A stretch of 64,000 nt of DNA from Ruegeria lacuscaerulensis (lineage in GTDB: Bacteria; Pseudomonadota; Alphaproteobacteria; Rhodobacterales; Rhodobacteraceae), in assembly GCF_013031245.1 (NCBI RefSeq), contig NZ_WPZL01000002.1, positions 248,001 through 312,000 of the forward strand, in the 5' to 3' direction. The stretch's first letter is position 1. The number at the start of each line of letters is the position of its first letter. A model generated the notes under the pieces. That model was not told the DNA's origin, did no database searches, and saw only the letters and a program-made list of their open reading frames with translations. The translations under genes were made by a program, and so were the position numbers. Shown piece by piece: positions 18,794 to 27,128 of this stretch.

Positions 18794-19207
18794 TTAAACG
18801 CGTCGCAATGCCAATTTGAGCTGCCGCAATGCTGCTTGCAGATCACGAGTATGCCTGCGAATGCCCTGGAAGCTTTTCCAGCTCTCGGCCAGTTGCCGCA
18901 GCTGCTCCCGATCCTTGTCAAAGATCAGATGTTCCGAGGTATCGATGCGCATCGCCAGATCACCATAGCCGGGCTTGAGCTCGTTCAACGCTCTTGCGAT
19001 TTCTTCAGCCATCAGATTCAACCCTTTGTCGTCATTGATCGCCAGAGGCTCGCCGTCCCGCAGACGTTGAACCAGTTGCGGCAGAAGTGGTCGAAGATTT
19101 TTTCCAGGATGGATTCCGGCTTCTTTCCACTTTTCAGCGAGCCAACGCCCTTGCTTGATGGTTGAAAGAACGGCCTGTTCGAGCTGTTCGTTAAGATCTT
19201 TCGCCAT
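18794..19207 (-). CDS. Hypothetical protein, 137 aa, charged and helical
   Basis: I do not recognise this protein. From ATG 19207 (AAGGGGA upstream) it is soluble, rich in Leu, Lys, Arg and Glu, and predicted mostly helical (NEQLEQAVLSTIKQGRWLAEKW, and a basic C-terminal RQLAESWKSFQGIRRHTRDLQAALRQLKLALRRV-type helix). There is no signal peptide or membrane segment. It follows the 124-residue gene by 91 bases on the same strand, with which it probably forms an operon lying between the recombination module and the defence operon. A DNA-binding or accessory role for the island is possible but not supported by any motif. Confidence 0.6.
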   Translation of the reverse strand: MAKDLNEQLEQAVLSTIKQGRWLAEKWKEAGIHPGKNLRPLLPQLVQRLRDGEPLAINDDKGLNLMAEEIARALNELKPGYGDLAMRIDTSEHLIFDKDREQLRQLAESWKSFQGIRRHTRDLQAALRQLKLALRRV

Positions 19208-19298
19208 GGAAATTCCCCTTTGCTGTGGCGGGTGAAAACGAGGCGCCATTGCCTCTCAAGAAGCCGGGGCGGGCTGACAGGCCCCGGCCGTTGGCTTT

Positions 19299-19673
19299 TC
19301 ACGCTGGCAGCGGCGCAGTTGAGGATGCCTTCTGAGCGACGAAATGTGCCCGTAGATGATCTGTAAACTCATCCGCCAGAAGGCAGATATCTTCCACGAT
19401 GGCGGAGCCCGGGTCGACCTCGGCGAAACACGCTGCCTCGACCCGATCAGGATCATGGACATTTTCCAATGTCAGCAACTCACGTAGGCGGACCAGGTTT
19501 CGCTCCATCCGGCGCGTCAGCTTTGGTTGAATAGACAGGTCGTCCATGATTGCATGAACGCACCGAACACCGATCTGGCCACCGAGTAGCACTGCCGCAT
19601 TCTGTAGGGCTTCCGAATGATTTAGGAAAAACTCCCTGAGATCCTTCAGGGGGTCGTGGTGTAAGTCGAACAT
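19299..19673 (-). CDS. Hypothetical protein, 124 aa
   Basis: I do not recognise this protein. It starts MFDLHHDPLKDLREFFLNH at ATG 19673, with a good AAGGAG upstream, and is a soluble, mainly helical protein with a basic patch (KLTRRMERNLVRLRELL) in the middle and an acidic second half (DPGSAIVEDICLLADEFTDHL). The strong ribosome site and the adjacent same-strand gene support it being real. It is transcribed away from the defence operon, so the 534-base gap to its right should contain divergent promoters. Confidence 0.6.
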   Translation of the reverse strand: MFDLHHDPLKDLREFFLNHSEALQNAAVLLGGQIGVRCVHAIMDDLSIQPKLTRRMERNLVRLRELLTLENVHDPDRVEAACFAEVDPGSAIVEDICLLADEFTDHLRAHFVAQKASSTAPLPA

Positions 19674-20207
19674 TTCTCTGTTCTCCTTTGCAGCACCCTC
19701 GCATCATGCTCGGGTTTCAAGGGCGCCTGATTTCCTCCTTGGGTCTGCGCGGTTGTCTGTTCGGAGAGGCTGCGATCTCTCGGCTGATCGGAAAATCTGG
19801 TTTGTTTTTTCCTTGTTTGGGGCTTCGCGAGGAATGCTCAAAACAAGGGAAAACGAAACCACAACTCGGAATTTCACTTAACTTAACCCGCCTCTCTAAA
19901 TGTGGATTACTCCGATCTGGCGCGCTTTGCTTGTCAGGTCAGAATCGCCTGAAGGATGTATGAAGAACGGGTGATGCCAAGCCAGACTCTGGGCGTTGGG
20001 GCCACTCAATTGCGAGAAATTCGTCTATGCTGGCCATACTGTTGCATCGAAGAGTTGAAGTTGGCACAAAATCCCCAAAAGCGGCACGAAGGAATCAACC
20101 TGACATCCACCGTGCTCAACTTTGTAGGTAGAATGATGACTTAAATCAAAACGCCTGAGTTGGGTCAGTGCTACAAGAATAAATAAGGCGCGGAGTAATT
20201 TTTAGCT
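19674..20207. promoter_or_regulatory. 534-base divergent intergenic region upstream of the defence operon
   Basis: No convincing gene is present. The region separates the minus-strand unknown genes from the plus-strand helicase operon and must hold promoters for both. CCTTGTTT at 19811-19818 and AAACAAGG at 19841-19848 form a perfect 8-bp inverted repeat spaced by 22 bases, which could be a regulator site or a weak hairpin. The defence operon begins with GTG at 20208, with CGGAG about 12 bases before it. Confidence 0.4.
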
Positions 20208-22079
20208 GTGAATATTGTGCAAGAGATAGGCCAAACTGCCGATTGGGATGCAGATCAGGTCAAGGTGATCACAGCTGAGTATGACGCCCGGATTATTGTA
20301 GAATCTGGCCCTGGTACCGGCAAAACTGCCGTTGCTTGTGCGCGGCTCGCGCACTTGATCGAAGAAGAAGACATCGAACCCAGTAACACTTGGATGATCA
20401 GTTTCACACGAACTGCAGTTGCCGAGATTCGGGCTCGGTTGCATTCATATGTGGGCGACAATTCTTTCGGCATCCGTATTGCTACGGTTGATTCACACGC
20501 TTGGTCCATACACTCCGGGCACGACCCCAACGCAAGCCTCACGGGCTCGTATGAGAAAAACATCGAGCGTGTCATTGAGCTTCTAAAGGCCGACGAGGAT
20601 GTTGCCCACGAGTTGTCTCAGATTGAGCACGTTGTCATCGATGAGGCTCAGGATTTGGTGGGCAAGCGTGCCGACCTTGTAGAGGCATTGCTGAAGCGTT
20701 TGCCTGAGGACTGCGGCGTCACGGTTTTCACAGATGAAGCTCAGGCCATTTATGGCTTTTCGGATGATCGTGTAGGGCATCTTCAAACGAGCGTTGGCAA
20801 TATTGGTCAGCCTCTTCTCATACGCTTGAAGTCTGTTCGTGAATTGGAATTCACGTTGTTGGCTCTCAAAGAAATTCACCGCACCTCTTCCCCGGGGCTT
20901 CGACGAATTTTTTCCGAGGTCAGGAAGGATGTCCTTGGTATTCAGAAGCGCAAAGAAGGTTTCCATGATGAAATAGCACAGAAAATCTGCGACTTCGCGG
21001 ATGAGAGTGGCCTTAAGTGGATGCAGATGAAAGTCGCAGACTTCTCGAGCGATGATCTCCTTCTTTTCAGAACACGATCGGAAGTTCTGATGGCATCGCA
21101 GTTTTGCGATATTCCGCATCGGCTTAGATTGTCAGGTTACGGAGGTACGCTGCCTTCTTGGTTAGCCCTTTGTTTTTATGACTACTCCGATGCCTTCTTG
21201 GATGAGGCTATGTTTTACGAACTTTGGTCGGAGCGAGTGGAAACTAAAGCCACGCCTGAATATGGTCCGGCTGAAGCCTGGTGGCGCCTATTGCGAGTGG
21301 CGGGAAAAAACGATGGCTCGGTCGAAATGAGTAAGTTGCGCCGCCGATTGAGCCAGAAGCGTCCCCCTATTGATCTTACAACTCAGGAATATGGTTTATT
21401 CGGCCCAATCGTAGGAACTATCCACGCGAGCAAAGGTCGCGAGGCGCAGAATGTTGTCCTCCTTCTACCGACAGGTGCCGAATTCGAGAATGCCGAAGAA
21501 GAGGCTGAAGAAACGCGGGTACTTTTTGTAGGCGCCACTCGTGCGAAAACTTCGCTAATGGTTGGGGAGGGGACAGTTTCGAGGTCCGCCTCCTTGTCAT
21601 CTGGTCGAGCGTATGGATGGACGAGAAATGGCAAGACCATGCTCGAAATTGGTCGCGATGGAGATATCGCCCCCAGAGGACTTGTAGGTTCTAACGAACT
21701 AAGTGCTTCCGAAGCGGCAAAAGCTCAGAACTTTCTCGCCGGCGTTTCGGATGTTGTCACAACCTATTCGTTACAGGTCGATCCAGAGTTGGATTGGCGC
21801 TACCGGATTGTTGCCGATTCCGGCGAAACTTGCGCAGGAGCAATGGAGCGAAGTGTGGGTTACGATCTCTGGGATTTGTTGAAAAAGCGGAATCAAGGGA
21901 ATAGTCACAGACCTCCAGGCCGACTGAGTTATGTTCGTGGGCACGGTTGCTCAACGATGGTCTTGGCTCCTGACGACAGTGAAGCGTCAACGCTCCATGA
22001 ACCTTGGGCATCGTCTGGATTTCTCCTAACCCCAAGAATAGCCGCATATCCATCGTTTTATTTTAAGCGGAGGTCCTAA
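20208..22079 (+). CDS. UvrD/Rep-like superfamily 1 helicase (first gene of the defence operon)
   Basis: 623 residues starting at GTG 20208. SF1A helicase motifs are in order: Walker A SGPGTGKTAVA (about residue 35), motif Ia SFTRTAVAEIRARL, motif II VIDEAQDLV (about 145), motif III VFTDEAQAIYGF, motif V TIHASKGREAQNVVLL, motif VI RVLFVGATRAKT (about 441). The remaining about 180 residues are unassigned. No nuclease domain is evident, unlike AddA/RecB. It is shorter than UvrD (about 720). Its stop overlaps the drmA-like start (TAATG), so the genes are coupled. It probably unwinds or translocates on invading DNA; similar helicases occur in several defence systems such as Gabija, but no OLD nuclease partner is present. 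Confidence 0.88.
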   Translation: MNIVQEIGQTADWDADQVKVITAEYDARIIVESGPGTGKTAVACARLAHLIEEEDIEPSNTWMISFTRTAVAEIRARLHSYVGDNSFGIRIATVDSHAWSIHSGHDPNASLTGSYEKNIERVIELLKADEDVAHELSQIEHVVIDEAQDLVGKRADLVEALLKRLPEDCGVTVFTDEAQAIYGFSDDRVGHLQTSVGNIGQPLLIRLKSVRELEFTLLALKEIHRTSSPGLRRIFSEVRKDVLGIQKRKEGFHDEIAQKICDFADESGLKWMQMKVADFSSDDLLLFRTRSEVLMASQFCDIPHRLRLSGYGGTLPSWLALCFYDYSDAFLDEAMFYELWSERVETKATPEYGPAEAWWRLLRVAGKNDGSVEMSKLRRRLSQKRPPIDLTTQEYGLFGPIVGTIHASKGREAQNVVLLLPTGAEFENAEEEAEETRVLFVGATRAKTSLMVGEGTVSRSASLSSGRAYGWTRNGKTMLEIGRDGDIAPRGLVGSNELSASEAAKAQNFLAGVSDVVTTYSLQVDPELDWRYRIVADSGETCAGAMERSVGYDLWDLLKKRNQGNSHRPPGRLSYVRGHGCSTMVLAPDDSEASTLHEPWASSGFLLTPRIAAYPSFYFKRRS

Positions 22080-25000
22080 TGGCAGTGGATAGATCCCAAG
22101 ATCGCGTGATTGTTGCCAGTCGGCTCTTCGATGACCTTATCGGTCCGCGACAGTCTGATGAGGAACTGAGCGCACGGCCATCCGATGTCTATCTCACAGG
22201 CATTCTTTGGCCTCAGTGTACAGCAATGGGTGGTGAGGACGATGAACGTTTGGGTACTGCGGGTGCAGGTGCCAGTGAAGAGAGCAGTGGCGAAAACGAC
22301 GCAGTAAAAACCAGATCCATCCAAAAGCCTTCTGTAGCCGGCATTTCCTTTAGTGCATCTTCCATTGGAGCCCCCCATGTTCGCGTTACCTGTAGTTTCG
22401 CCACCTATCGGCTCGAGGAGCGCGAAGAAAATACCATTTGGAAACGCCAACCGCATAACATCGAAATTTCTGAGCTATTGTTGGAGCCAGGGCCAACCAG
22501 AGAAATATCACTCAGGGACTTAGATCAAAGTTTACCCAGCGTTTCCTTGAGTTTGCGTTGCTTGGACGTTGATGGCGCGGTTCTGGCTACGCTCGCACTC
22601 GTGAACTCTGCGGTTCCCGAGCAAGCTCGAGATGAAATCGAGGCGTCATCTCTTTTCCAGACCGCGATTCGAATAGAACCATGTGATGGAACCCGATTGG
22701 TCCCCAAGCCTCCTCGTCGTGCTTTGACTGCGGGTCAAAACCTTGAGGCAAACGCTTCAGAAGAGGTGTTGAGCGACGAAGTAAGTGGTGCCCTGCTTTA
22801 TAGGAACGTACTGGAATTTGCCGTTGGCCACACATGTTCCGCAGAGTGGGAAACGTTAGGCGGAGAGAATGACGACCAACGGTCTGCGCGATGGGTTGAG
22901 ACAACGTGGTTGCCATCGGCAATCGTTGAAGGTGTCGATCCTAATGGTCATGAGTATTTTTCCGATCTGGAAAAAGCTGCGAATTTCGACCCTTTGTCAG
23001 CAGAAGAACTGGCTCATGCAGATAGCTTATCCCTTCAAGAGGGCTTAAATCGTTTTTGCGGAGCATATGAACGTTGGGTGAAATCGCAACGAAAACGAAT
23101 TGATGATGTCGATGATGTAAATCCAGAGCTGAAACATGTGGCTGTGGCTCATCTGGCCCAATGCCAAGTGGCACTTGAACGAATGCAGGCATCAGTCAAA
23201 GAGCTCTGTTCCAAGCCTCGGCTCCAGCGAGCGTTTCAGCTCGCAAATCTTGCCATGCATCTTCAACATTCGTGGGACGAAACAAAGAGCCGCCACGGTC
23301 CACTACGCTGGCGGCCTTTCCAACTGGGATTTTTGCTCCTCAGTGCGCCATCGTCAGTTGAGCGAGGCCATGAACACCGAGGAGTTCTGGACCTTCTTTG
23401 GTTTCCAACCGGTGGCGGGAAAACAGAGGCGTATCTGGCGTTGATAGCGTGCATCGCGGTCTACCGTCGCCTTTCGGACACACCAGACGACCACAGTGGT
23501 GTCTGCGCATTGATGCGCTACACTCTCAGACTTCTTACAACGCAGCAGTTCGCCCGATCAGCTGCGATGATCGTAGCCCTTGAGGCAATTCGTACAGGTA
23601 AGGTGACTTGTCCGCAGGGTTTGCCGTTGCAAGGCGACGAGCCTTTCTCAATTGGCCTTTGGGTAGGTGGAGATGCCACCCCTAACAAGAGAACGGCAGC
23701 ATTTGCTTCCATTGTCCAGCGTGCACAAGAAATTGCATCTCCTAAACAACTCGCTCGCTGCCCTGCGTGCGGAGATAAACTGGATTGGTCCATTGCGAGC
23801 CCGACTTCACCAGTTTTGGTGCAGTGCACAAACAGCCAATGCACTATGTATGGTGCTTTGCCTGTTTTTACAGTCGACGAAGATGTCTACGACAGGCGGC
23901 CAACTTTGCTCATTGGTACGGTGGACAAATTCGCTCAAATTGTCCGGGAGAAGAGAACCAACAGGCTATTCGGCGTATCGAGTGGCTCGCCACCTGATCT
24001 AATTATTCAGGATGAGCTTCATCTTATTTCCGGCCCTCTGGGAACTATCGCGGGCACTTATGAGACCGCGTTCGATTTGATGTTCGGATCGCATGGACAC
24101 AGAGCAAAGGTAATCGGCTCGACGGCTACGATCCGTAGAGCACCTGAGCAGGCGCTGGCATTGTTTGATCGCCAAGCTTTTCAATTTCCCCCGCCTGCGA
24201 TCGATCACGACGATTCAGGTTTCGCGGTTCGTGACCAACGGCGAAAAGCCGTTGGCAGAAGATATCTTGGGGTTACAACTGCAGGGCGCTCAGCGAAATT
24301 TACCCTACAAGCTGTGGCTGGCTCCCTTTTGCAAACGGCCTTTGGCGCGTTCAGCGACGACGATCGCAGAGATGCTTATTGGACTCTTGTTGGTTACTTC
24401 AACTCTCTTCGCGAGCTTGGCGGTGCCCTCGTTCTGATGCAAGACGACGTATCCGACAGTGTGGAGCTCTATTCTAACGCTCGCTCAGAAGATGCGAGGC
24501 CTTTGAGCAATGTTGAGGAGTTAACCTCAAGAAGAACACAAGAAGAAATTCGTGAAATGCTTGATCTCCTTGACATAAAGGTTGGATCACCTGGCGCAGT
24601 AGACGCGGTCTTGGCAACGAATATGGTCAGTGTCGGTGTCGATATTTCTCGTCTCGGGTTGATGCTTGTGAATGGACAGCCCAAGACCATAGCTGAATAC
24701 ATTCAATCCACCAGCCGTGTTGGGCGGGGAGATGTCAGTGGTCTTGTGGTTTCGGTGCTCAACAATGCCAAAGCGCGCGACCGCTCCCATTTTGAGACAT
24801 TTTCTGGATGGCACAGAACTCTTTACAGAGATGTGGAAGCTACAAGCGTAACCCCGTTTGCATCACGTGCTCGCGATAGGGCTCTGCATGCGGCTTTGGT
24901 GGCGGCAGTGCGCCACCTTGTGCCTGACATGCTCGATTCTCCGAGAATGGATGACGATGCAGAGGATGAAGCGATGGACATCATCGATCAGATTGTGGGG

Positions 25001-25279
25001 CGTGCAAAGAAGATAGACCCTGAAGAGACGGCTGTTCGCGGAGAGCTCGAGCGCCTCTTGGATACCTGGAGAGCCAGAGCTCCAGAGGTATATTGGAGCG
25101 ACTTTAAAGGAGGGAAATCCCTTCTCCAAAGCGCGGAAAGGGCAGCAGCTCGCCGGGCATCCGGCAGAGAAGCTGGTGCGGCGTGGCCAACACTCAACTC
25201 AATGAGGACAGTTGAAGCCGGCACTCCTTTCAGGATGGCTCCTGTACTCAGGGCGAGGGACGATATGAATGAAGAATGA
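22079..25279 (+). CDS. drmA: DrmA-like helicase (DISARM core protein)
   Basis: A 1066-residue SF2-type helicase. The Walker A is WFPTGGGKTEAYLAL (about residue 442), motif II is the unusual IIQDELHLISGP (DELH, about 644), and motifs V/VI are MVSVGVDISRLGLM and QSTSRVGRG (about 880). A cysteine pair CPACGD ... QCTNSQCTMY (about 561-595) between the helicase lobes looks zinc-binding. This combination, directly followed by a DUF1998 gene, matches DrmA of DISARM. The first about 400 residues have no recognisable domain. It overlaps the drmB-like gene by 11 bases. In DISARM, DrmA works with DrmB to recognise and impede incoming phage DNA; that role here is inferred. Confidence 0.85.
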   Translation: MAVDRSQDRVIVASRLFDDLIGPRQSDEELSARPSDVYLTGILWPQCTAMGGEDDERLGTAGAGASEESSGENDAVKTRSIQKPSVAGISFSASSIGAPHVRVTCSFATYRLEEREENTIWKRQPHNIEISELLLEPGPTREISLRDLDQSLPSVSLSLRCLDVDGAVLATLALVNSAVPEQARDEIEASSLFQTAIRIEPCDGTRLVPKPPRRALTAGQNLEANASEEVLSDEVSGALLYRNVLEFAVGHTCSAEWETLGGENDDQRSARWVETTWLPSAIVEGVDPNGHEYFSDLEKAANFDPLSAEELAHADSLSLQEGLNRFCGAYERWVKSQRKRIDDVDDVNPELKHVAVAHLAQCQVALERMQASVKELCSKPRLQRAFQLANLAMHLQHSWDETKSRHGPLRWRPFQLGFLLLSAPSSVERGHEHRGVLDLLWFPTGGGKTEAYLALIACIAVYRRLSDTPDDHSGVCALMRYTLRLLTTQQFARSAAMIVALEAIRTGKVTCPQGLPLQGDEPFSIGLWVGGDATPNKRTAAFASIVQRAQEIASPKQLARCPACGDKLDWSIASPTSPVLVQCTNSQCTMYGALPVFTVDEDVYDRRPTLLIGTVDKFAQIVREKRTNRLFGVSSGSPPDLIIQDELHLISGPLGTIAGTYETAFDLMFGSHGHRAKVIGSTATIRRAPEQALALFDRQAFQFPPPAIDHDDSGFAVRDQRRKAVGRRYLGVTTAGRSAKFTLQAVAGSLLQTAFGAFSDDDRRDAYWTLVGYFNSLRELGGALVLMQDDVSDSVELYSNARSEDARPLSNVEELTSRRTQEEIREMLDLLDIKVGSPGAVDAVLATNMVSVGVDISRLGLMLVNGQPKTIAEYIQSTSRVGRGDVSGLVVSVLNNAKARDRSHFETFSGWHRTLYRDVEATSVTPFASRARDRALHAALVAAVRHLVPDMLDSPRMDDDAEDEAMDIIDQIVGRAKKIDPEETAVRGELERLLDTWRARAPEVYWSDFKGGKSLLQSAERAAARRASGREAGAAWPTLNSMRTVEAGTPFRMAPVLRARDDMNEE

Positions 25280-27128
25280 TCTCCAAGAACTTCGGCGTAG
25301 TGCAGTGGTGTCTACTTTTGGTCCCGGTTCTGTCGTGGATTTCAGGTCCGGTGGAGGTGCAGTTTCAGGAATTGCGGCCGGGCTTGAGGAATGGGACCAA
25401 TCATTCCCGCCAGCTGGTCTCGCTCATCCTCAAGTCATTCGCGAAACTCGTCTACAGAAGAAGCTCGGAGTTAAAGGTTTTAGAACTCCACCAGTCATTC
25501 TTGAGCGTGGCAAGGATGACGATCCGGACTTGAGGCGCTTGGTTGCCGTTCGCTTTCCGAAGTGGCTTCAATGCCCTAATTGCGATGTGATCAAGCCGGA
25601 AAGACGATGGAAGAACGATCCTGGAGAGGCATATCGCTATTGCCCAAAGTGCACTGAAGCTTCTCATGGCGACAGCAAGGTTTTTGTCATTCCAGTTCGC
25701 TTCGTCATGGCTTGCAAAAATGGACACATCGACGAATTCCCTTGGGACTGGTGGGTAGGGCACAAACCAGGATGCAAAACTGCGAAAAGGGAGAATTCGG
25801 ATCGCCACCGGGGATTAAGGTTGCGTTCAGAGAGTCCTGGCCTCGCTGGACTTATCCTTAGTTGCCCGGAATGTGGCGCGAGGAGATCCATGGACGGTGT
25901 CTTCTCGAAGAAGACTTGGGAGCACGGTCCAAAATGTCGAGGTCTCAGGCCATGGCTGGCAAATGGTAATGAAAACTGTGGAAACGAGCAGTATGCAGTC
26001 CAACGTGGTGCGTCCAACCTGTATTTCCCAGTGACGGAATCAGCGCTGAGCATCCCCCCATGGTCTGACCGTCTTCAAGAAGTACTGGGTGATTGGTGGA
26101 GCTCTTTGACAAACCTCGACGATCACTCAAAGCTTGAGGAGTATATCGAGCTCTTAGCAAAGGGCGACTTGGAGAGCATTTTGAGAGAACTCGAGATGTC
26201 TCCAGCCGAGTTGGCTGAGGCCATTCGAGCTCGTCTCACATCATTCGGTCAACTGCGTACTGACGATCTACGTCCCGCTGAATACAGGCAGTTTGTCACC
26301 GAGCCGGGACGCAGTCGAACTCCAGACATTGATTTCGAAACACGCCGGGAGGCCGTACCGTCTGAGATATCTCCTTGGATATCACGAGTGGTCAGGGCCG
26401 TTCGCCTGCGCGAAGTAAGGGCGATCAAAGGGTTTACCAGGATCAATCCACCCGGTGATCCAGATTCCTCCGAGGTGGCGCGACTTTCCAAGGAGGCACT
26501 TGAGTGGCTTCCGGCAATCGAAGTGCGTGGCGAGGGAGTGTTTCTTGCTCTAAATGAAGAAAAGCTGGCGAAATGGGAGCGCCGGGATGATGTTATCAAT
26601 CGAGTTTCAGAATGCGAAGATCGGCATCTGGCGGATTGGAGGGAGAGATACGGGGATGATGCCGCCCCACAGCAACAAATTACTCCTCGATACATGCTTT
26701 GCCACACTCTTTCTCATGCTCTCATGCGGCAACTGACACTGGAATGTGGCTATTCGTCAGCTTCATTACAGGAAAGGATTTACGCTGGTTGTGAAGAGGA
26801 GCAGATGGCCGGGCTTCTCGTCTATACTGCCACACCTGATGCCGACGGAACGCTTGGAGGTCTTGAGCGCCAAGGAAAGGCAGGTCGAATTGAAGGCATT
26901 CTGCAGCGCTCACTCGAAGCGATCGAGTGGTGTTCCTCGGATCCGCTTTGCATCACAGACATGATGGGAGCATTGAATAGTTATTCCCATTCTGTATGCC
27001 ATGCCTGTTGTCTCGTTCCGGAAACCTCTTGTGAAGCATTCAACAGCTTTTTGGACAGAGCGCTGCTTACGGGCGATGGATCCGGCTCAGGTCTCGGGTT
27101 TTTTGAAGACATGCTCCGGAGATCTTAA
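25269..27128 (+). CDS. drmB: DrmB-like DUF1998 protein (DISARM core protein)
   Basis: 619 residues. The N-terminus (RRSAVVSTFGPGSVVDF) is the conserved opening of DrmB proteins. The C-terminal region from about residue 470 is the DUF1998 domain: CHTLSHALMRQL, then GGLERQGK and SDPLCI, then CHACCLVPETSCE with clustered cysteines. Further zinc-like CxxC pairs occur at CPNC (about 101) with CPKC, and CPEC (about 199). DrmB forms a complex with DrmA in known DISARM. It is coupled at both ends (11-base overlap before, TAATG after), which argues for fixed stoichiometry with its neighbours. Confidence 0.87.
   Translation: MKNDLQELRRSAVVSTFGPGSVVDFRSGGGAVSGIAAGLEEWDQSFPPAGLAHPQVIRETRLQKKLGVKGFRTPPVILERGKDDDPDLRRLVAVRFPKWLQCPNCDVIKPERRWKNDPGEAYRYCPKCTEASHGDSKVFVIPVRFVMACKNGHIDEFPWDWWVGHKPGCKTAKRENSDRHRGLRLRSESPGLAGLILSCPECGARRSMDGVFSKKTWEHGPKCRGLRPWLANGNENCGNEQYAVQRGASNLYFPVTESALSIPPWSDRLQEVLGDWWSSLTNLDDHSKLEEYIELLAKGDLESILRELEMSPAELAEAIRARLTSFGQLRTDDLRPAEYRQFVTEPGRSRTPDIDFETRREAVPSEISPWISRVVRAVRLREVRAIKGFTRINPPGDPDSSEVARLSKEALEWLPAIEVRGEGVFLALNEEKLAKWERRDDVINRVSECEDRHLADWRERYGDDAAPQQQITPRYMLCHTLSHALMRQLTLECGYSSASLQERIYAGCEEEQMAGLLVYTATPDADGTLGGLERQGKAGRIEGILQRSLEAIEWCSSDPLCITDMMGALNSYSHSVCHACCLVPETSCEAFNSFLDRALLTGDGSGSGLGFFEDMLRRS

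Noticed and set aside
19688..19963. Plus-strand open frame of 91 codons before the defence operon
   Set aside because: Starts inside the ribosome-site region of the divergent 124-residue gene and has no recognisable pattern.
20208..22079. Gabija GajB-type helicase
   Set aside because: Gabija needs an adjacent OLD-family ATPase/TOPRIM nuclease (GajA). None is encoded nearby, and the gene is coupled to drmA instead.
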